DNA from: Atrina japonica
Lineage: Eukaryota > Mollusca > Bivalvia > Pterioida > Pinnidae
Assembly: GCA_030159075.1 (NCBI GenBank)
Contig: BROG01000080.1
Location: 697,001 to 761,000, forward strand
DNA length: 64,000 nucleotides
Reading direction: 5' to 3'
Shown in pieces: positions 50,130-62,107 of the stretch; position 1 is the stretch's first letter, and every line of letters starts with the position of its first letter. Below the pieces are notes generated by a model. The model was not told where the DNA came from. It did not search any database and saw only the letters and a program-made list of their open reading frames with translations. The position numbers and the translations under genes are program-made.

Positions 50130-50336
50130 ATATTTTGAAAATTTCGCCATTGGTAATATTCGCCCTCTCACGACAGAAAATATTTTCACCATGTTTTAAA
50201 TTCTTCCTTAATCATTATAGTTACATGGATGTCATATACATTCAGCTGGAAATTTTCGCTTTGATTTTAAATTCGCCCTCTCGTTTAAAGGCGGGAATGG
50301 TGAAAATTAAACGGCAGCGAAAATATCCAGGCATAC
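50130..50336. mobile_element. MITE of the CCTGGAAATTTTCGC family
   Basis: Left CTGTATATTTTGAAAATTTC; right inverted TGTATGCCTGGATATTTTCG. The interior has CCTCTCACGACAGAAAATAT and AAATTCGCCCTCTCG. Confidence 0.75.
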
Positions 50337-50339
50337 ATT

Positions 50340-51340
50340 AATCTATAATACTGTTATGTTGTGTCATTTTTTTTTATTTACACCAGCCGGTAAATTCAAA
50401 CTTTACAACAGGACAATGCCCTTGTCAAATGTGTTGTAACTTTGAAGGTAAACAAAGAACAGCTACAAATGCATATTCTTCTTCTAGAAATATCACGGAG
50501 TCACGTGTTCTATTATTTGGCTCACCATGTGCCACAATTTAGATTTGTTGCCGCGAAACTGCTATAGTGTAATGTCATTGGATTTGTAAATATTTCGTCA
50601 TTTAAATTGCCAATGCCGGCAGTGTTTGATAGTATACATATACCTAGAGTATGTCCAATTGTATGTTAATTCCTATCTTTTGTCGTGTTACTACAGCGCC
50701 GAATTACGGTCAGTGTAATAAAACACAGCCTGTATCCTTTCGAGACAAATGAATCAAGATAAAAACTAGGTGTATCCTTTGTCCTTAACTGTGTGAACAA
50801 TTTCTCAAACTGCATCCACTTTAACCCGAGATAATGTTTCACGTTCTTAAAAATGTGCACACCTTTGCGTGTGTGTGTGTGTGTGTGTGGCTAAAGTGGT
50901 TAAGATATTATAGCAGTTAGCTCCCTTTCGCAGCACACCCGCGAGCTTGCCAGTCTACATGATGTGATTCTGTCATCCACATGTCATGTCGATTTTACTG
51001 CTGTCATGTTGTAAATTCTATATTTACAACTACTCAGAAAATTCAGAATTAACAACATGACACACCCTAAACTTAAAAAAAAAAACTTCTCTATCACAGG
51101 TAAAAACACAAAACTACGGAAAAACAAGATATTTAGAAGAATAAATGCAATTCAATGCACATTGAAATATTTTCCAGTTGTGTTAACAAAAGAACAACAA
51201 AGTTAAAAGTATTAATAAAAAAATCATCTTTGACTCATACTTATAAATAACCTATGAAACAATAGTTTTCAGATTGATGAAAATAAATTTTTATGTTTAA
51301 TTATTCATTTAAGGGCTATGAACATGTTCCAGATTTATCC
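50340..51340. other. Intergenic, no recognised feature
   Basis: Includes a short GT run at 50867-50888. The phrase TTATAGCAGTTAGCTCCCTT occurs here (50909) and again at 51530, each just after a dinucleotide repeat. Confidence 0.5.
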
Positions 51341-51345
51341 CCTAG

Positions 51346-51346
<1 letters not shown>

Positions 51347-51381
<35 letters not shown>

Positions 51382-51422
51382 AATGATAACAAAACCAATC
51401 CGTCTGCAGACGCGAAATAGAG

Positions 51423-51500
<78 letters not shown>
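51347..51500. repeat. GT and AG microsatellites
   Basis: (GT)n at 51347-51379 and (AG)n at 51427-51497. Confidence 0.97.
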
Positions 51501-51502
<2 letters not shown>

Positions 51503-52425
51503 AGCAGTTATAGTGAAGTAGTGAAGATATTATAGCAGTTAGCTCCCTTTCACGGTACTCTACTAGAGAGCTCGCTGATGTGATGACTCATGACTATTAT
51601 GTAATACACGGTAAAGAAAAACATAGGTATTTTAGTTATTACCGTTTCCCAGTCCCGCCAATAATTAAGTATACGAACAAATATCTTTTTATAGTTTCGA
51701 AAATTCTGGGAATTAGTAATTAAGAAAAAAAGCCTCGAAAGTCCTGGGAATAAATAATTTAGTAAATGGCCTTGATAATGATTTTAAAAAAACCACGTCT
51801 CCTTGGTCTGTAGTAGGTCCTTGGCAGAGTGAAGGGGTGAAGCCCCATAGTTTTAGAGAAAAAAATGTATATTTTTTATTGAAATTTATGACTGTCTTAG
51901 GCCTACCATCTTTTTATAGGTGTTTGTCGGACGTTCGGATGTTTGACTCGAGTATATGTGCGTACGTGCGTTTTGACGTAAACGTAGCTCTACGTCACTT
52001 GTAACGTATCATTTTACAGTAATTGTCTTAGAATAATATCCAGTATCTATGCATTTCCTGACGTCTTCACTGTAACGTTAAGGGTATCATACAGGTGGAC
52101 GTATCTTCTTTAACTGATACAGGTAAATTAGACAGGTGTGATATGCAGGTAGGTCAGAGACTATCAAAGTGCACTCTTATTGAATAAACAAATTGTCAAC
52201 AATTGCACTTGACATTTATATTTACACATAGTACAAACAGAGTCGTTTAGTTCTCTCTTTATTTACATGTTGGTTAGTAGGTCTATCCGTTTTCAGTACG
52301 TTTATTGTAGTGAAAGTCGATCGGGCTTGGTGTATTCTATGTTTAGTGTTGAGTACATTTCGTGTTTAAAAAAAAATGGACGTTGCCCGATAGGCTTCAT
52401 ACCTTAATATAACGCCCTTCGGATT

Positions 52426-52429
<4 letters not shown>

Positions 52430-52516
<87 letters not shown>
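52430..52516. repeat. AT microsatellite abutting SINE-A
   Basis: (AT)n of about 87 bp ending exactly at the SINE tail. Confidence 0.97.
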
Positions 52517-52519
<3 letters not shown>

Positions 52520-52800
52520 TGTTTGTTTATTGTTATTTTACGTCCCATTCAAGAATATTTCACTCATATGGAGACGTCAATATATGCCGGTGAAGGGCTT
52601 CAAATTTTGGTCTATGCTCGGCACTTACGGCCTTTGAGCAGAGAGGGTTCTTTAACGTACCGACACCTACTGTGACACGGGACCTCCAGTTTTTACTGTC
52701 TCATCCGAAAGACAGGAAACCAACCTGTCGTCGGTGGGACTCGAACTCACGACCTCACGATCCAGAGTCGAGCGTGCTACCGACTGAGCCAGGCCGGCTC
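52517..52800 (-). mobile_element. SINE-A copy, complete
   Basis: Minus strand from GAGCCGGCCTGGCTCAGTCG to the ATAAACAAACAAAC tail. Little diverged from the other good copies. Confidence 0.92.
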
Positions 52801-52826
52801 GAAATTATCGACCTCCTACGGATCTT

Positions 52827-52917
52827 AACCCTTTCGGCCCAACAAACCATAATGAACTGGTCTTTAAAAATAAAAAAAACCATACCATTAGGATATTAAG
52901 GGGTGAAATAGTTAATG
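52827..52917. mobile_element. TTAA-flanked mini-MITE, diverged
   Basis: TTAACCCTTTCGG at the left and, inverted, TTAACTATTTCACCCC at the right; 91 bp, the same length as 21078-21168. Confidence 0.6.
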
Positions 52918-53387
52918 ATATTAAGTATCAAAACCATTGGTTCGAACCCCAGATCCTGCCGCCTCCTACATGGTTGAGATATCTGATACATGTAATTATC
53001 ATACCGGTTTTTACTCTGTGCCTTTGTGAATAAGATCATACTTAACCGTTTGTGTCGTAAAAGAAACGACGTAATGTACAAACCGTTATTAACAAGCATT
53101 TCACCAATAAATTGTTACACCTTTCGTCATATTTCATATGCTTTACTTGTTGGCAAGTTTCCAAACAAATTATTTTTGCAAGTGTTAAATATTTTTGTTT
53201 TCAGATACTATGCCTGTTATCATAAATATATCATGTAATGCAGGTCGCAATAAAACTTGTTGTAAAACGGGGTTTTTATTGGAAATGCATCAATCAAAAG
53301 TTAGAAATTAGCCAGCAAAATATCAGAGAAAGTAATGATGTTGACGCCGATTGATAGTAGACAAGTTGGGGTGTTTTGTTTGTTTGT

Positions 53388-53692
53388 TTGACTTGTGTTT
53401 CACGTCACAATCAGCAATTTTACAGTTATATTGACTATGAGGTGGCCAGTTTCCAAAGGTGGGGGAGAGAACACGGTTACAATGTGTCGTATATTCATTT
53501 CCAATTTTGGTAAATTGAAAATGAGTACACGACTACATATATGTATTAGATCAACAGCCTACCGCAAATACCCTGGCAATCTTTCTCACAGAAATCACTT
53601 CGGATCCAATAAAGCGCGAAACCGCGCTGACCAGAGGCGAGAAATACTCTAGTGGACCGCAGGTTGGTTTGCTCCAAACACTTGGTCACGAC
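53388..53692 (-). mobile_element. SINE-B copy, diverged
   Basis: Plus strand CACGTCACAATCAGCAATTT, GGTGGCCAGTTTCCAAAGGT and GGGAGAGAACACGGTTACAA are the inverse of the SINE-B tail; CACTTGGTCACGACCC at the end is the inverse of the head. About 60 extra bases lie in the middle. Confidence 0.7.
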
Positions 53693-54169
53693 CCAATCCA
53701 AGTGAGATGTAATCGTTGCTACAAAACCATTTGCTAAATGGTTCCGGTCAAGCGCAGATACGTTATTGAAATTTTGCAGAACAGGAAAATAAACACCCTT
53801 CTTAGTCGACCGATTTGTCAGGGGCAGTAATTCTGACATATAGTACCACTGCATGTATATTTTTTCAAAACTAAAGTATTAGGTATGTTGCATATGATAA
53901 TAGGATAGTGCTGTTGTCTTTGTAGTACCTACCAAAAATAAGGAACCAAAGAATTATGCACCTATAAACTATCTACACGGTTTGATAAGATTAAAGAACA
54001 GTACAAAAATTCAAGTTGTACGCAAAATTTTATCGATGAAAACCCCTTTTCACTACAAAACCATACAAATGTTTCTATCTGTATCATCAGACTGTACTTG
54101 ATCGTTGTAGCGGATCACAGGCCAGAAGAACGTCTGGGTTTACGCATACGCCTGAAAAAAAAATATAGA

Positions 54170-54294
54170 CGTAAACGGCTGTAAGTGCCGAGCATAGGCC
54201 AAAATTTGAAGCCCTTAACCGGCATTTGGTGACGTCTCCATATGAGTGAAATATTCTTGAGTGGGACGTTAAACAACAATAAACAAACAAACAA
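54170..54294 (+). mobile_element. 5'-truncated SINE-A
   Basis: Core from GTAAGTGCCGAGCATAGGCC to AACAACAATAAACAAACAAA; no head. Confidence 0.85.
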
Positions 54295-54299
54295 TCGAT

Positions 54300-56045
54300 A
54301 ATTTCAAATGTTCATCAATATTTGCCACGCCTGAGTACTGGGACTTCAAAATCTGCATGAACGACTTAACTCCCAGGGCGTATGTGGTGATTTTTAAATG
54401 TATATGTAGTTCTAAAGATGATTGTTCAAAAATTGAATGGGTAGCAAGGTCAAATTTTACTGTCGCCGTTTTAATTTAAGTTTTTTGGAGACTACATGAA
54501 AAACTTCAATAAAATATAACTTTATTGACTGAACAATATTATAGATGAATTTAAAAACCATTTGACAGTGTATACATTGTTTATTACATCTATTTTGCGA
54601 TGAATATAATTCGTATTCTGTTTGCCAGACATATTCGCGAATTCAAGAATTTGCTATTACAAAGCTACAAATGAACTGAATTTCGCGAATTGCAAGCAGC
54701 AAATTGTAATATGTGTATAAACTGAAGCAGACATGTCTCCATTATGACAAAATGTTTTTCATCACTAGAATAGCTGTATTTATTGCTACTTCGGGAATTC
54801 TAGCCTACGTGACAAGTGATTTTAGTCAAAATTTCCATCCCAATAACACAAGCATGGAGAGAATGCCTATTGTTTATCCTTGACTCTGTCAGGACAGACA
54901 AACAATTTCTATGGGGGGGGGAGGCTTTAGATTATCGCATACACGGTTTTTCTATTTGCTTCGTGTAAGTAATATTGCCGAATTCCATGCTGGTAGAAAA
55001 CGCATGCGGAAACGGTCTACCGAAGTATTTATATAGGATGTTCATACAGACTTCTTTTGATAGATAGATATCTTAACAAGAACATCTGTGTGTAATTATT
55101 CCCATTGCAAACAACAACCAACATTATCATATATCTATTTCTAGAACCAGATTTACCTCCGAATATTACATATGTCGAGATACCAATTATTACTTAGAAC
55201 GAATCTAAATTAAATTGCTCAGCTGAAATCACCGATTGATAGATATAATGTAATGGCTATAGGTTTTGGGTACTTCGAACCCAAATCAAATCAAACTGCT
55301 ACAGTGGTAATGGTAAAATTATTTCATATTCCTTGATTTACGTTTAGGCATGTACATTTTTCTGATTTCCAGTATACACAAACCGCTGAAAAATGTTAGG
55401 CCTATCTTATACTCCACTTTGTTGGGAAGAAGGAATTGGAAACGGGTGATTTCATAGGCTAGTAGCGCACTTCGGAAACCGGTCAAATCGAACCCTGTTG
55501 TTTCATTAGTTTCAAACTTGGTTTTTATATCATGTTCCCACTGTTTGATTTACCCTTTATTTAGCTTTTAATTTTTGTTTTTCTGAAGCAATAGAACACA
55601 CCACAGCACTTGTCTGTTTATCCTCTACTTTTTCAAGAATGTGGAGAACGAGAGACATAGCTTTTACAGGAACTAAGTAACTGAACGGAAAATTTGAAAA
55701 CATCGAATAAATCCGGTTTGGTTGTACCACTGTTGAGCTGACACAACATTAAAAAAAAAGAATGATAAATTGCAGCCGGGCGACCCAAATTATGAAAAAT
55801 ATACATATATTAAACATTTTCATATTCTGTATAGGCCGAATTTTTGCCCCGATTTTAAGTAAAAGTAACTTAAAATCGGAACAGGAATTCAGCCTTAATT
55901 CTGTATAACGTAGGCGTGTCTCTGTCTCAGTCGCCGGTTGCTTGGAACGCTCTCCTTATACCTAACATTCCCGTTGTAACATTTCGAGAGCGTTTCTTGT
56001 ATAACCGTACTTGTGGTATATAAATATGCCATAAGAATGTCTGAA
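54300..56045. other. Intergenic with one hairpin
   Basis: No gene recognised. A perfect 12-bp stem CCGATTTTAAGT/ACTTAAAATCGG with a 7-base loop lies at 55849-55879, inside a longer imperfect inverted repeat (55833-55893) that may be a small MITE. Confidence 0.5.
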
Positions 56046-56050
56046 GAAAA

Positions 56051-56485
56051 ATGCTGGTGAAGCAACTGATTCATTTGATCTCAATGTCATGTTTTTGCAC
56101 TCCCGATCAGCTGGGTCGATTATTTAGGCTACAGCTATCATGTCGTATCATCATCGAAGAGATTGGGAATCTCTCCCCAGAGGGCGTTGTCATTTGGAAT
56201 GTTGTTCTTCGATTACATAACATTACCACCCTCTGTTCCTTTCTCCGGTACTATACCATTGCGTATTGTTCACTGTATAGAATGCGATATATTGAACTCA
56301 ACATTACTTCCAGTTCCTTATTAGCTTCCCATGACGTAATGATCTTAATTGCGACAATCATTGGTGAATTATCGTGTGCAGATGTTGCTGAAATTATATC
56401 TGTGTGTGGTTTTTTTCTATCTAAAGAAATGATAATCTATTTTAAATATGGGGTGATATGTAAAAGTTGCATTGTGCAGTATTGA
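56051..56485 (+). CDS. Uncertain 144-residue open reading frame
   Basis: Starts with ATG after a TATATAAATATG stretch and runs 144 codons. It is rich in Ile, Leu, Ser and Cys, and has hydrophobic stretches near residues 92-104 and 112-122. I recognise no domain. In 64 kb of AT-rich DNA a frame of this length can arise by chance, so I regard it as doubtful. An exon of an unknown spliced gene is the alternative. Confidence 0.15.
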   Translation: MLVKQLIHLISMSCFCTPDQLGRLFRLQLSCRIIIEEIGNLSPEGVVIWNVVLRLHNITTLCSFLRYYTIAYCSLYRMRYIELNITSSSLLASHDVMILIATIIGELSCADVAEIISVCGFFLSKEMIIYFKYGVICKSCIVQY

Positions 56486-57062
56486 CAAAGAAACAATGAT
56501 ATGCATGAACCAACCGGACGTTCCTGACAGAGACGACACTTGTTGCATCTGTTTAAATAAACACAACCGTCTTTTTAATACCGAAATAATACCTAACAAT
56601 TATAATAATAGAAGTCTGATCATATTACTTTGACCTTTACATCATCGCCATAACTTTGACCTACATTATTTATCATAACCTTGACCCCAATATTTTGAGA
56701 ACATGTTATTTAAATTGTTTCTCTGGGTGGAACAATGTTGCCCGAATTGCTTTGGACTGACTCGGTGAAAGTGACCTTGACACGACTATGGTATTGCTTG
56801 AATTACAAACACGACATCGTTTTGATAAGTTTATCACACGACAGCCGTGACACCTGGTTTTATTTATCAGCCTTGAAGGGAAAGCGGTCACACTTGACTC
56901 CATGCAGGGTAGAATTAGACATGATATGATCTTTACACTGTTATTGAAGAGTGAAATATTACACGGGTGTTAATGACTATCTTTTGACACTGCGAGACAT
57001 GACGAACTTGACATGACCTTCACCTTCATTAATTATCAGCATATAGTATATCCCATCAGGAT

Positions 57063-57295
57063 GGCTGGATCTCCCTGACTGAGTTGTTAGAGCATCGTAT
57101 TTAAATAATATACGACAACTTTCACTTCTATCAAGCGTGGGTTCGAAAGTCTTTCGGACTTTTAGAAGCGGAAGTTTGGGAGTTCATATGTTTACTTGTG
57201 GAAGTCATGTTGTACTTCAGAAGTAGCGCATAGCCGAATTGACCTCTCCGCCATTAAAGATTGAGCGTCACGTGCTAAACGTGTAGTGTGGTATC
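57063..57295 (+). mobile_element. SINE-B copy, diverged
   Basis: GGATCTCCCTGACTGAGTTG, TTAGAGCATCGTATTTAAAT and B-box-like CGTGGGTTCGAAAG are followed by a poorly kept body and GTAGTGTGGTATCATG. Confidence 0.6.
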
Positions 57296-57787
57296 ATGTA
57301 AATTTTGAATTTACACCCGGTACCCAGTAAGTATAGTCAAGCTAATTCAAAGTAAAAGGGACCTCATATATGTTGTAAATACCCCCCTCCCCCCGAACTA
57401 AAAGACAATCGACTCCCATCTATAAGTGATATGGTTTGAACGAAGGAGTGAATCGGAAACGGAGAGGGCTCTAATTATTCGAGTTAGGCATGTCGCCAAA
57501 GGTGGAAGCCGGCTATAGCAACCGTCGATTTGTGCGCAATCCACTTTTTGCGCATATGATCTCCGTGTCACCGTCAGATTTAAACTGCATGCAGCGATAT
57601 TATATAGTGCATGTGTGTTATGTCAAAAATATGTATTGAATTTTGTTCTGATCCTGTTCCTACAGTTGTTTCAATATTATTTATAGATGCGGAATTTCCA
57701 TATAAATTATAAATTCTAGTAAATGGGAAACCAGAGAGGTCTAGACAGAACGTTGGGAAGACATCGCATGATCGCGTATTTATGGAG

Positions 57788-58747
57788 CACTTTTTAATAC
57801 CATTTAGTGATATCACTCTTTCGAATAGGTAATATCACTCATTCAATAAGTGATATCACCCATTCAAAGAGGTGATATCACTTGTTTGAATAAGTGATAT
57901 CACTTATTCAAAATGAATGAGCGATATCACCTATTCAAATAGATGATATCACATTCAAATGAGTGATATCACCTATTCGTTTTGTAAAGTGATATCACCT
58001 ATTTCAATAGGTGATATCACTTATGAATCAATGCCAATGAATGCTACCTACACAAAAATAAAATATATTCCTGCGTCTAACCAAAATATGAGTTGTGGCA
58101 TCTTGGGCACTATAAATCTATTTATTTATTTTTCTCTTTCCTTACATTTGGTCTAAATAATTATATAGGTTGTTAGGGTGTTATCCCAACAACGTTGTGC
58201 AAGTAATATTGTCTGTTGGACCTTCTAGAGAATATCGTCCTTTCCGCTTTGTTCTTCCAGAGATATGGGCCTAGTGATATTCATTCCGGATCTACATTTA
58301 TGGAAGAAATGGGGAACATCAGGCTTTTACTGTTTGTAAATTTGAATAGGTGTTATCACCAATTCGAATAAGTGATATCAGTAATTAAGTTTTATAAGTG
58401 ATATCACCTATTCGAATAGGTGATATTAGCAATTTAAATAGGTGATATCATTTATAAAATCGTATAAATTGATATCACCAATTCGAATAAGTCACCTGTT
58501 CGAATGGGTGATATCACTTATTCGAATAGGTGTTTATCATTCATTCTATTTTATAAATGATATCACTTATTTGAATAAGTGATACCAGCAATTCGAATAA
58601 GTGATATCACTAATTCGAATATGTGATATCACTTATTCGGTATTCCAATGGGTGATATCACCCATTCGAATAGGTGATATCACTTATTGAATGAGTGATA
58701 TCACCTATTCGAATAAGTGATATCACTACATGGTATTAAAAAGTAAT
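57788..58747. mobile_element. Foldback-like element made of GTGATATCAC / TTCGAA palindrome arrays
   Basis: The outer ends ACTTTTTAATACCATTTAGT and, inverted, ACTTTTTAATACCATGTAGT flank two arrays at 57804-58025 and 58346-58735. These hold about 21 GATATC sites, mostly as GTGATATCAC, alternating with ATTCGAAT. Dyad centres follow every ~11 bp and the unit is ~22 bp. The ~320-bp core is non-repetitive. The right end merges into a SINE-B tail (CACGATATAACTGAAATG), so part of the terminal repeat may be SINE-derived. Confidence 0.75.
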
Positions 58748-58789
58748 CGCCACGATATAACTGAAATGTTGTTGAAAGTGGCGTAAAAC

Positions 58790-59300
58790 AATGATTTACT
58801 AACTAACTATTAAAATTTAAAACGGAGCTCCATGCGTATTACCGTCAGAATGTTATTACTTGGGTAATTTGTAAGCCCGACTTTCAATACTTAGATTATT
58901 CTCGTATTCAATGCATTCATTCCATAAAATGATGGTTTACGCATGTTATAAGTTTACGAAATCGTTAGCCGTTCTAGAAAGAACCGGATTCATGAAATTT
59001 ACTACGAGCCTTATTACTTTCTGGCAATCGTGACATTAGTGCTACGATGTGTTATATCTATATAGCTTCCTGAAGTATAACACTTTCTGTAAACACTACG
59101 GCAGCTGTTTTACTGAAGTAGAAGAATATCAAAGCCGAATATCAAAGCCGAACACTCGTAAATCCTGCCCGTGTTACTAGGAGATGAACGTGTAATGATC
59201 GTGTAACTTATATAACTGTAGTTATAAGAAGTTGTAGAAACTATTACATCCAAAATGATTAACCATTGTGGCGTTCCTTTCTATGTTTTACTGAATTAAT
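58790..59300. other. Intergenic, no recognised feature
   Basis: No gene or named repeat seen. Confidence 0.5.
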
Positions 59301-59310
59301 CATCGGTCTC

Positions 59311-59357
<47 letters not shown>
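59311..59357. repeat. GT microsatellite
   Basis: (GT)n of about 46 bp. Confidence 0.97.
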
Positions 59358-59359
<2 letters not shown>

Positions 59360-59368
59360 CTTGTATAC

Positions 59369-59566
59369 CTGGGAATTTTCGCTCCCTTTTAAATTTCACT
59401 TTTTTTGTCCTTAGATGAGATGGCAAGTTTAAAATGAAATGGAAATTTTAAAGCTACATAATTAAAACACAGACAAACATGCGAATTAGGGCACATTTAA
59501 GATGGAGTTAATTTGTTTCCTGTCGTAAAGGGCAAAAATAACAAAGGGTGAACAATTACAGGTATG
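59369..59566. mobile_element. MITE of the CCTGGAAATTTTCGC family, best copy
   Basis: TGTATACCTGGGAATTTTCG at the left; TTACAGGTATGCA at the right. The interior has CTCCCTTTTAAATTTCAC, CTTAGATGAGATGGC and TTCCTGTCGTAAAGGGC. Confidence 0.78.
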
Positions 59567-60131
59567 CAGTGTGTGTGTTATCTAGAATGTGAAACAGACC
59601 ATTGATCATATATATATATGCGCTGGTACGTAGTCCTAAAGTAGGTATGTATACATATATTTGTGAAATTAGTTAAATATATACCTTTTGACGTTGGTCA
59701 CGTTTACTCTGTCGGCTATATATATTTTTTTCAAATTTGTAGTGTAAAATTTCCGCCTGTCAAAATAATAAATGTTTCGCAATAGAGACAAACGCGACAT
59801 TATGTATCTCTAATCTACAAACAGACATAAAACGGTTTCTTTCATTTTCACATAAAACTCTCTCACGTACACAATCCTGGACTTATAATATGATTTCCAA
59901 CACATGGCTAGCTGATATATTCGTAAATTACCGTAGCAGTAAATAAGACAAACTTGTTTGGTGTTTACCTATACTGACTTCTCCATTCTGGCTAACGCGA
60001 TGAACTAGAATCTAAAGAGGAAATGCATGTATGTGCATACTGTTTGCCATGAACACTATATACACGTAATTTATCCACGTAAGAACTCCGTGATAATAAT
60101 ACGCGACATTTACTGTTTTGGATCAGAGTAC

Positions 60132-60275
60132 ATACAGTCAAACTTGTCTATTAAGGCCACTCAAGGGAACAGGCAAAAGTAGCCGTTATAGACAGGTGGT
60201 CTTTATAAAGAATTTCATTCATTATAATTAAAGTTAACAAAGGTTTATGGTTGAATGACATTTATAGGCAGGTGG
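60132..60275. mobile_element. Pogo-like MITE, right end cut by SINE-A
   Basis: Starts TACAGTCAAACTTGTCTATT and contains TATAGACAGGTGGTCTTTAT. The right end should follow GGTGGCTTTTATACAGG but a truncated SINE-A begins there; AGGTGGTTGTTAATGC after the SINE may be its continuation. Confidence 0.6.
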
Positions 60276-60276
60276 C

Positions 60277-60392
60277 TTTTATACAGGCCAAAATTTGAAT
60301 ACCTTCAATGGCATTTGGTGACGTCTCCGTGTGAGTGAAATATTCTCGAGTGGAACGTTAAACAACAATACAACCAACCAACCAGAGGTGGT
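60277..60392 (+). mobile_element. 5'-truncated SINE-A
   Basis: From GGCCAAAATTTGAATACCTT to AACAACAATACAACCAACCA. Confidence 0.8.
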
Positions 60393-60399
60393 TGTTAAT

Positions 60400-62100
60400 G
60401 CAATTTTGTAAATATAGATCTATCTGTTTAATAAAAACTTCTAGAGTGTGGTGAAAAATAAACCGTTATCGACGACATTGATTTTAACCCATCTACATAA
60501 TTTGGTAAAGTTTTATAAACACTTTATCTTATCATTCAATTTATGCAAATGTTTCAACTGAGAACGAGACCAATATAAATCACGATACTGAAAACCTGAC
60601 GACAATATCGTCAAAATATCCCAGCATCGCGATATCGCTGAATTCAAATGAAAATAAAGTTTTTATACTTATCATGTACTTGCGACCTAAACAAACACAA
60701 ATCACACACATTATTGTGAAACTCCTCTAAAATATATTATTTTTTACATTTAGTATGCGTCTGTCATACTGAGGGGATATTATGCAAGAAATAAATAAGA
60801 AACAAACACTGCTTGATTGGCATAGTTAGCAAGAATATCTGTGGAATATCGCGATGATATCGGCAAAAATCGCCGATATCGTGATGCTAATCTCAATCAA
60901 GATAACAGCTTTACATATATTACTTCATTATATTTTGATGGAGCCAGTTGGTGTTTGGAACGATTAGTTGGATCCCTGGAAAAATTATTCAATCGAAACT
61001 TAAAGATATTCCTGGAATTGCATCTCTATTTAAGTGCAAGGAACTATGATTTCTTTTGTATTATACTTGTTCTAAATTTAGAGACATATACTCTAACGGT
61101 GCCCAATCAAACTTAATAGCCATTGTATAGTACACAATTTAATATCTGGACCGAGAAAAATGTATATCGCAGATACTCCGATTTTTTCAAGACTATACAA
61201 ATTTATGTTCATTTTACGCCAGGATTTCGGAAACCAAGTTCCGAATATTTTTCATTTTTATCAATTTTCCTGATATAAGGAGTCGGAATATGTGATTCAC
61301 GAAAACATGTTTACAGTACTACTCAAGTTCTCCGCATAAATGCCAGCAAACAAATTTAAGAATAGAATATTTGAAGTATGTATGAATCACTGCTCACTAT
61401 TCATTACAAGGTTTCATATATAAGATGTTGATAGTTTACATTGTTAACTTAAATGGGAACGTTCAAACTTGCACCTGAAAAAGTTCAAGAAAAATATTTC
61501 ACTATCTTCCGGCCTGTATCAAAATAACTCTCTCTCTCTCTCTCTCTCTCCGGTTAGTTTCAATATCATGATGTAAAACTACGATGATTTAATTAAAAAA
61601 ATAAATTAAACCTTTTTACTGTTCTATTTTACGTAAATTATCTCACAACTTGGCCTCCATGTATATTTCACAAACAAAATGTAATACACATATTTTATAA
61701 ACAAATATTATCTTTGAAAATTGAAACTTATACCATATGCAGCTTGTAGCAAGTATCAGTCGGAGATAACGAAAACTTGAAGGTGTTTTTTCTTTAAAAT
61801 AAAACGTTTCAACAGTGTTTTCTTAAGTGAGCGTATATCTCTTGACCTGTGTAGATAAAGAGAAAATATACACAGATTACTTTGACGGAGGTAGGTGTAT
61901 AGAAATGTACAAAACATGCATTTGTCTACGTTCTATCCACGATAACGTGTTATCTCTGCTATGGATCTGTAGAGGCGGATCCATTTCTTACAGTTGTTCA
62001 GTGGGTGTGTATATGGTGAATGAAATATTAGTGATAACACAGGAAATTTGTTTCAAACTGAAAGATGATGGAGGTAAACGTAAATTGCTTCAATTGTCAC
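60400..62100. other. Intergenic, no recognised gene
   Basis: AT-rich. A short CT run lies at 61528-61550. The open frame at 61827-62138 starts with a non-ATG codon, has no recognised domain and runs into the satellite. Confidence 0.5.
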
Positions 62101-62107
62101 TACAAGA

